A stretch of DNA of 64,000 bases, from positions 197,635,148-197,699,147 of the forward strand of contig CM071598.1 of assembly GCA_036435485.1 (NCBI GenBank), written 5' to 3'. The stretch comes from Saposhnikovia divaricata. Taxonomy: Eukaryota; Streptophyta; Magnoliopsida; Apiales; Apiaceae. Each line of letters begins with the position of its first letter. Within the stretch, counting starts at the first letter, position 1. The notes beneath the pieces are model-generated. The model saw nothing but the letters and a program-made list of their open reading frames with translations, had not been told where the DNA came from and ran no database searches. A program made the translations under genes and the position numbers. Positions 58,132 through 64,000 of the stretch are shown in pieces.

Positions 58132-59187
58132 TTAAGGATGATAATAGTTTGCTTGGTCCTCTCTTCGCGAGACTTCATCATCATCACGGCGGCACACTTT
58201 CTGCGCCTTCTCCTCGCTTGGGCTATTCGTATAACAAATATGTCCTATTCCAATGCCTTCATCTATTGACCCAAAATCTGTCAATTTGTAGAACAACACA
58301 CACTCGCGGGCTTCGCTTGAATATAATGGAGGAGGGTAAATGTAAGTTTCTGAAGCCTTTGGTTCCTCAAAGAGAACTTCCTCCATTGGCTCTAATGCAC
58401 TACCTCCATCTTTAAACTCTGAGATAAGTAGAAGACCTGCATCTTTCCCATGTTCTTCATCCTCTTGGTACGTACATACCAATTCTTGAAATTTGTGCAG
58501 CTCATCAGTGTCTGTCTCAAATTGTGCCCTTTCCAAATCATCCACCTCACTAGCTTGATCAAATTCCTCACATGGCTTGTGAACACTCATATCCTCTTGG
58601 AATTTGTCTTCTTCAATTATGCATGCAGTACCTTGCTCCAAGTCACCGTTATTTTCTGGAATTGCCTCTAGTATGAGTTGTCGTTTCTCTTGTTCCACAG
58701 CACTCACAACTCGAGCAACTAGTATCTCCAAAGATTTGAGAGACTCCTCATTATTCTTTATAAGCATCCTGAGCTCCTCCATAGTAACAACATCATCTGA
58801 CTGAAAAGTAGGAGCAGGTTGCTGATGTTGAAACTCTTCACTTCCAAAGAAATATGACATATCTGGAACATCTTGCTGGTACTGTTGATGATGGTATTGA
58901 AAATATGGTTGTTCCTCATAACTCAGAGGTTCAGATTGCCAAGGGTCATACTGATGCAGAAAATTCTGCCCTAGCTGCTGCTGAAAATCCCGGTTCTGCT
59001 GCTGCAGAAAATTCTGAGGATAGTAAGGCTGTGCTCCATATTTTTGGCCTTGATACTGCTGATAAGGTTGCTGAGGTTGTTGAATACCACCTTGGTTGCT
59101 CCAGCACTGATTCGTCTCATGTGCGTCCGCACATAGCTCACAAACACAAACCACCTGCTGAACTCCATAGTAATTTAGAAAATCCAT
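58132..59187 (-). CDS. Gag-derived zinc-knuckle ORF of array B (intact, 351 aa)
   Basis: The frame starts at the ATG at 59187 ('MDFLNYYGVQQ'); the four codons upstream begin with TTG and follow a stop. It aligns with gag of element A from A residue 284 onward, so the capsid domain is missing. Order: zinc knuckle CELCADAHETNQC about residues 16-28, glutamine/tyrosine-rich stretch about 30-110, 'MEELRM' coiled-coil-like stretch about 135-170, acidic middle, and C-terminus 'QANYYHP'. Proteins of this type could bind RNA, but without capsid they cannot form particles alone. The frame is open over its full length and nearly the same in B', which hints at recent amplification rather than proven function. 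Confidence 0.75.
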   Translation of the reverse strand: MDFLNYYGVQQVVCVCELCADAHETNQCWSNQGGIQQPQQPYQQYQGQKYGAQPYYPQNFLQQQNRDFQQQLGQNFLHQYDPWQSEPLSYEEQPYFQYHHQQYQQDVPDMSYFFGSEEFQHQQPAPTFQSDDVVTMEELRMLIKNNEESLKSLEILVARVVSAVEQEKRQLILEAIPENNGDLEQGTACIIEEDKFQEDMSVHKPCEEFDQASEVDDLERAQFETDTDELHKFQELVCTYQEDEEHGKDAGLLLISEFKDGGSALEPMEEVLFEEPKASETYIYPPPLYSSEARECVLFYKLTDFGSIDEGIGIGHICYTNSPSEEKAQKVCRRDDDEVSRREDQANYYHP

Positions 59188-59324
59188 CTTCAAAGTCAAC
59201 GCTCTCTAACAAATACCTGAAACACCAACGAACTACACAATAATAGATAAGTAACTAATCCGAGTCAGTGAACTCTAACGACCACTATTGACAAGCATAT
59301 AAACCAAAAATAAAACACCGATGA

Positions 59325-59342
59325 TCCCCGGTAGCGGCGCCA
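59325..59342 (-). other. Primer-binding site of array B (tRNA-Asp type)
   Basis: The minus strand reads TGGCGCCGCTACCGGGGA, two positions different from the exact tRNA-Asp complement, six bases inside the LTR. Confidence 0.85.
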
Positions 59343-59348
59343 AAAACT

Positions 59349-61148
59349 TGTTTACACTAAAACACGCAAGCGTATGTGGTCACAAGTAATATAGATAGAA
59401 GTCAAGTTCGTTCCCACAGAGATCTGGTTATGGTTTTAATTCAGTAGATGTACCTATGCAACAATGTATGATTATTATTCACTGCTAAGACAAATAACAA
59501 TTTTGAGTTTTGATTATCTAAATTAAACTAAAATGCAAATTATTAAACTAAGAATTACTTAACTAATGAGAATTAAAATCTAATTACTTATGCAAGATAA
59601 ACCATGGGATCCTAACTTCATTAAATACTTCGCTTAGATCTGACGCCTTTAATCACTATATGTAATGGTTATGATATCTGATCGGATAACATGAAACAAG
59701 TATCGCTACTTCTCAGTATACGAATACCAAACTACCCATACATCCACAAAAGAGATAGAAGATGAATAGACACCAATTATGCTTAGACCCTATATGTCTA
59801 TAGAATTTGAAAACATAACGGTTGAAGAGCAAGTTATCCATAAAGATCACACAGGGCAATATAAGTATTCTCATCTCATACTACGAATCATGTTGATAAA
59901 CAATCATGAACCTATGCTAGCATGGCAAGTTCTAAATCTCAAGATCCACTTTCACTTCACAAGAGATTAACAAATTAGATGTTAGCTACGCATCTAACAA
60001 TTAAGCATAACCATACGAGGATATCAGACATACATCACACACAGATCTTTAAAGCAATCAAAATACTAAAGCTCCATAAATAAATTAGTTAGAGTCCCAC
60101 GACAACGATTAGTTCATAATCGAACCTCTCGTCATCATGGGATATGATGAAACCATGATAAAAACAAAGTATGAAAAGATACAAATAAAACTAAGTAATT
60201 GATATGTAATGGTGTGTTTTTTTCTGTCCCCCAAGATGTGTATTTATAGCCTCAATTTGCCTCTCCATCAAGCAATTGCCGTTTTAGAGTTGGAATAGGA
60301 GTATGGCAATTTCCGTTCTTGAATGAGAATAGAATTACAAATTCCATGTGTAGATCTGATTCTAGAATGTTCTAGCCACCCAGATCAATTACCATACTTA
60401 TTAGAAGTAGGAATTATAGCAATTTCCTTGTCAAAGTTGAATTTCTGCAGTTCGGCACATAATACGTTTCCTAAACTGATTCGGTTTTGAAGGAAAATTT
60501 GTAGCTAAGTTTTCTTCAATATTTATGGACCGTTCCAGTTGTAATTGGACCCCTGAACCACTTTAGAATAATAGAGAATCTCGTTATCTTCGCGTGGACA
60601 GTAAGATCGTCCAAAACGGACTTGTAGAACTCAAGATATGGCCAAAACAGTAATTTTCAGGATTTTCCGCGAGCGTGCAACTTGCCCATAAGGCGCGCAG
60701 CCTGCGCCTCTCCAACTGTATTCCGCGCAGCCTGCACCTGTAATATGTCCAATATTGTAGAAAATCTCCCAGGCTTCGCGTGAGCTGTAAGATCGCTGAA
60801 TTCTGACTTCTAGAACTCCAGATATGGCCAAAACAGTGAAGACTGCGCAACCTACCTAGAAAATCCGAATTTTACACAAATTGCTCCTTTCTCCTCCGTT
60901 TCTTTTGCATTAGCTAACATCTTCAATACCATGACACATGTAACCCCTTGGTAGCATAACACAAGTGTCCAATCTTCATTCCAATGCTTAATTCCACTCT
61001 AATAACGATTAGAAACACTAACACTAACCAATAGCTAGAACCCTGCACAACTACACAAAACACATCAAAAATACAACAAACTTGAGATCAAGTCAATCAA
61101 TTTAAGCCGATATGGAATGCTCCAAGTGGATATAAAATCCACTTATCA
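59349..61148 (-). repeat. 5' LTR of array B
   Basis: 1800 bp with TG...CA ends. The TATA box on the minus strand is TATAAATA (60248-60241). The GC-rich patch is at about 60690-60735. The right flank ACTGT (61149-61153) matches the left outer flank of the array. Confidence 0.92.
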
Positions 61149-61153
61149 ACTGT

Positions 61154-63018
61154 CCAGAAACTTGCTTGTCTTTAGATCTCGACTGAGTAGATCTACCAGT
61201 ATCAGTGCCTGTACCAACTTTACTTTTTCCTCTCCCAACATTCTGACCACCACTGCCACCACCATCACCCTTATCTCTTCTATCAGACTTGTCTTCAGTA
61301 GCATCAGCCTTGCAAGTATCTCTGATGACTATTCTTTTTTGGTTCCTCTTAATTGTTTTTATCTCCCCCTTTTTGACATCAGCAACATGACTCCAAGAGT
61401 TTCAGTGAGAGAACAAATAAGATTCATCAAAACAGCCTGATTTTCCATGATAGTGACCTGGTTATCCTCTAATATTTGAAGTCGATGTTGAACATCTGTT
61501 TGAGTTTGTTGAACACTTTCAATAAGTGTCTTGTGCTTATAAAGATTGACTTCAATGTCGGAAGATACAAATTTTAAAATATCATTGGTAGCTTGAATTG
61601 CAGTATCAATACATGCAACTTGAGTAGCAAGAGCTTGAACAGAGCGATTTACAGAAGAAAGATCAGCATCCGAAATTCTATGAGAATCAACAAGAAACTC
61701 ACTTTGATAAATGAATTCAGCAATTCCATTAGCAAAAGCTAATGCTGTAGGATCTGATACTTCATCTGGATAGATTCCATACTTGTTAAAGAATTCCAGT
61801 TTGTCCTTAGCTCTAGTTCTCTCAATTTTACCAATGTGTCTGAGAAGTGTGAAAGAGTCAGGATCAATAACAAATTGACTATGAGCAACTTCAGTAGGAA
61901 AATCTTGATCCCAATAAGTAAATGTCTCCTTTTCTTCAGATTCAGCATTAGAATGAGTAGAAGTAGTATCATCAATCTGATTTTTGAAATCAAGATGCAA
62001 AGGTGTAGCTTTCTCAAGAGCATGTTCTCTGTCATTTGCTTGAAGTAGTTGAATAAACGTGAAATTCAGAGAATCAAGACCCAGATCATGAGCTTCTACT
62101 AGATTAGTAGGCCACAGTTGATCAAAATAACCAAAGGAAGGGTCTTTAACCTTTGCAGATGATGTTGCCTGTGAATCAAGAACTACAGATGTAGAATGAT
62201 ATTCAAGTAAAGGTACTTGAGTAGAATGACTTACAGTTGCAATTGGAGTATTTGAAACTGAAGTAAAAGGTACTATTGCCAAATTTCCAACAGCACTCAT
62301 ATCCTGACCTTCGCCAGTATCCTTTGTATTAACAGTTACAGACTCTGACTCCTCCATAGAGTGATCAGCTTCTGCAAATGTCTCAATCCTAGCTGAGATT
62401 GGTAACACATTCAGAGGGACACTAGGATCATGAGGTAAATCTTCTGGCATATTCTGAGAAAGTGACTCCCTTAGCCTATGTCCTCTTCGATTGATAGCAT
62501 CTACAAGCCTTTGTTGATATTGCTGTGCTCTAACTTCAGGCTTCGAATTATTCTTGGCTAAGTCTTGTTTCTCATACATCTTTATAAAAGAATAAGTACC
62601 AGCATCCATACCAAGATTTTCAGACCAAGATTCAGGAAATACTTGATCCCAATAATCAAAAGATTGTATCCTAGTTTTCTCTCCCTCACTATGGAGTTGA
62701 TCATTCATACCCTCATTCTCACTTTGACTTACTAAAGCCAACGCTCTTTCTACCTCTCCTTTTGCCCGGTCAGGAGCCAGCCTTTCAATTTGTGGATCTA
62801 TGTCCATATTTTCAAGTGTATCACTCAAATTTGGATAAGTGCTTTCATGACCTACAGAAAAATAGGGGTTAAGAGAAGTTGTTATACCTGAACTCACATG
62901 GAGAGAGGGTTCCTCATATGGCAAGGGGCATGAGGTTTTCTCCATGGAGTGAGCTGCTACAGTCTCTGAACCCTCACAAACATCTACTATCCTTTCAGAG
63001 ACTACAGGCTCCAGTATA
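61154..63018 (-). pseudogene. Element K third ORF, N-terminal and middle part
   Basis: The frame is open from the insertion edge (63018) to 61359. The ATG at 62945 is internal because codons upstream of it are also open. Counting from that ATG, a module of the type F-x-Y-(W/F)-D-Q-x-(F/W)-P occurs three times, at about residues 95-123, 270-300 and 341-369. A heptad-like coiled coil follows at about 430-510. Near 61385 one base is lost; in the next frame the sequence continues 'DVKKGEIKTIKRNQKR' and then a glycine/serine/lysine-rich stretch up to the B insertion. No known domain or membrane segment is recognised. The position downstream of pol suggests the Sirevirus third (env-like) ORF. Confidence 0.65.
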
Positions 63019-64000
63019 TGTAAGAACCCAGATTTTGGGTGGAATTAAAACTTTTATGTATTTAATGATGTAAGAATGAATAGTGGATACGGCTACAATG
63101 TAATAATTGATATTTGGGAAAGAATGAATGGAATTCGACTTTATTATGTTTATGTCTTGAAGAATGCTAAAGGGTGGCAACATAGGTAAGAATAATCTAT
63201 CTTCTAAGGGAATAAGATATGGCAACTTCAAGCAAGAGAATACTCTCATGTCATCCAGATCGATAACGATTAATCCAGTAGTTCCGTAAAAGGGTTAAGG
63301 AACGATCGAAAGAGAATACGGACAATTATACAACCCTAAGAGAACAAGTAAAGAATACTGAATGAATAGTGTTTTAGTGGGAGTATATAATAATATGAGA
63401 CGACACTATATAGAAGTATTCGGAATGGATTTCCGAGTTCGTATTAGTGATCTAGGGGGAAAATAAGTGTATGTAAAAGCTGTCGGATTCTGAAAAACCG
63501 CACTTTTATTTTCTCCGAGAGTTATCTGGACACTGATAGCCTTAAGTATTTAACGAATGGATTAAAGGAATATAAAATGGAAAGTTAGAATGAAAGATGG
63601 AGAATGAAAGTATTAATATTAAAGAGGATTCCCGGTAAACCCTAATTAGAAATCCGTGAAATATTCTCACGAACGATCAATCGAAACGGATAATAACCGG
63701 ACACAGAAACAAGCAGAGGAAGCAAGAGTCTTGTGCAAGCTACTAGTATAAATATCTAGTAACTAAACTAGAAGCAAGGAACTAGCACCTTAGAGGAAGA
63801 ACTAAGTACTTAGCAAGTAACTACCTAGTTAAGCTTTAACCACCATAAAATCAACACATGTCTTGCCATTTGATCATCCAACACCTCATCACTTTATTAA
63901 AGTGACTTTTACAAGATATTATGTTGTAAGTGGATGAGAGTGAATGAGATTAAAACACAAGGTGAGTCTACACCATTAAATTCCAAATCCAAACTCCACC
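63019..64000 (+). mobile_element. H-family LTR, left end (partial)
   Basis: It starts TGTAAGAACCC at 63019, directly after the open frame of K, and matches the minus-strand start of the 39290-44025 LTR over its whole visible length. Shared phrases include 'gtgtcatcc' with 'cgataacgattaat' (about 63250) and 'tgtcggattctgaaaaa' (about 63480). It runs off the window, so solo LTR or full element cannot be decided. No gene is seen. Confidence 0.85.

Larger units (their letters stand above)
53190..61148 (-). mobile_element. Array B: three-LTR compound of Athila-derived non-autonomous elements
   Basis: Layout on the plus coordinate: LTR fragment 53190-53424, gag fragment 53421-54266, primer site 54404-54420, LTR 54428-56227, non-coding 56228-58067, gag-like ORF 58132-59187, primer site 59325-59342, LTR 59349-61148. 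The outer flanks are identical, ACTGT at 53185-53189 and 61149-61153, so the whole is one insertion into K. It was later expanded, probably by recombination between LTRs, and shortened by a deletion at 53424. No pol is present. Confidence 0.88.
51387..63018 (-). mobile_element. Element K: Sirevirus-like copia element, 3' part, interrupted
   Basis: On the minus strand the third ORF runs from 63018 to 61154 and, beyond the B-array insertion, from 53184 to 52170. Then come a polypurine tract (52044-52031) and the 3' LTR (52030-51387). Gag and pol are outside the window because another LTR starts at 63019. The LTR opening resembles that of D. The third-ORF position and repeated G-rich tracts fit Sireviruses. 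Confidence 0.75.

Noticed and set aside
59187..59199. Start of the B gag ORF at 59199
   Set aside because: That codon is TTG and follows an in-frame stop. The ATG at 59187 is the supported start.

Overview
The window is plant nuclear DNA made almost entirely of nested LTR retrotransposons. I recognise no host gene, tRNA, rRNA or CRISPR array. The combination of Athila-like and Tat-like Ty3/gypsy elements, chromovirus-like Ty3/gypsy remains and Sirevirus-like Ty1/copia elements, with AT-rich LTRs and multi-kilobase LTRs, fits a large repeat-rich angiosperm genome. A eudicot is my guess; I cannot name the species.

Left half (1-34166). A Sirevirus-like copia element 'D' (minus, 1685-1774 and 4697 to about 9560) is split by an Athila-derived non-autonomous element 'G' (minus, 1775-4696) and cut at its left by a plus-strand LTR 'F' (1-1684). 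D abuts the decayed inside of a plus-strand chromovirus-like element 'C' (about 9561-14053), whose large 3' LTR is 14054-17894. C ends inside another very large LTR 'H' (17895-20002 and 31898-34166, plus). Into H a young complete Athila-type element 'A' has inserted (minus, 20003-31897). A has LTRs of equal length with no difference seen, perfect AATGT target-site duplications, an intact 1810-residue gag-pol and a separate ORF in the env-like position. H itself sits in an older Athila relative 'E' (plus, 34167-36617).

Right half (36618-64000). E is cut by a Tat-type element 'T' (minus, from 36618). T's decayed pol, with two RNase H domains, lies at 47135-51386. T also carries an extra gene on the opposite strand (about 38010-45329) with its own TATA box, G-boxes and two likely introns. 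A 4.7-kb solo LTR of the H family (39290-44025) interrupts that gene. T is broken at 51387 by a second Sirevirus-like element 'K' (LTR 51387-52030; a large third ORF in pieces at 52170-53184 and 61154-63018). K's ORF is interrupted by a three-LTR array 'B' (53190-61148) of Athila-derived elements that keep only a zinc-knuckle gag fragment. K is then cut at 63019 by another H-family LTR.

How the parts relate. Only A looks autonomous. B, B', G and E share its tRNA-Asp-type primer site and/or its hairpin-rich 3' signals but lack pol, so they look like parasites of Athila-type machinery. The most interesting signals are a hairpin module just after the stop codon of four Athila relatives, an exact 11-base polypurine-like motif repeated through the elements and bracketing the env-like gene, a possible internal promoter for that gene, the antisense gene in T, and a threefold internal repeat in K's third ORF.

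Limits. All assignments come from reading the sequence and from recalled family motifs; no alignment or database search was run. Some boundaries (D's right end, C's left end) are approximate.
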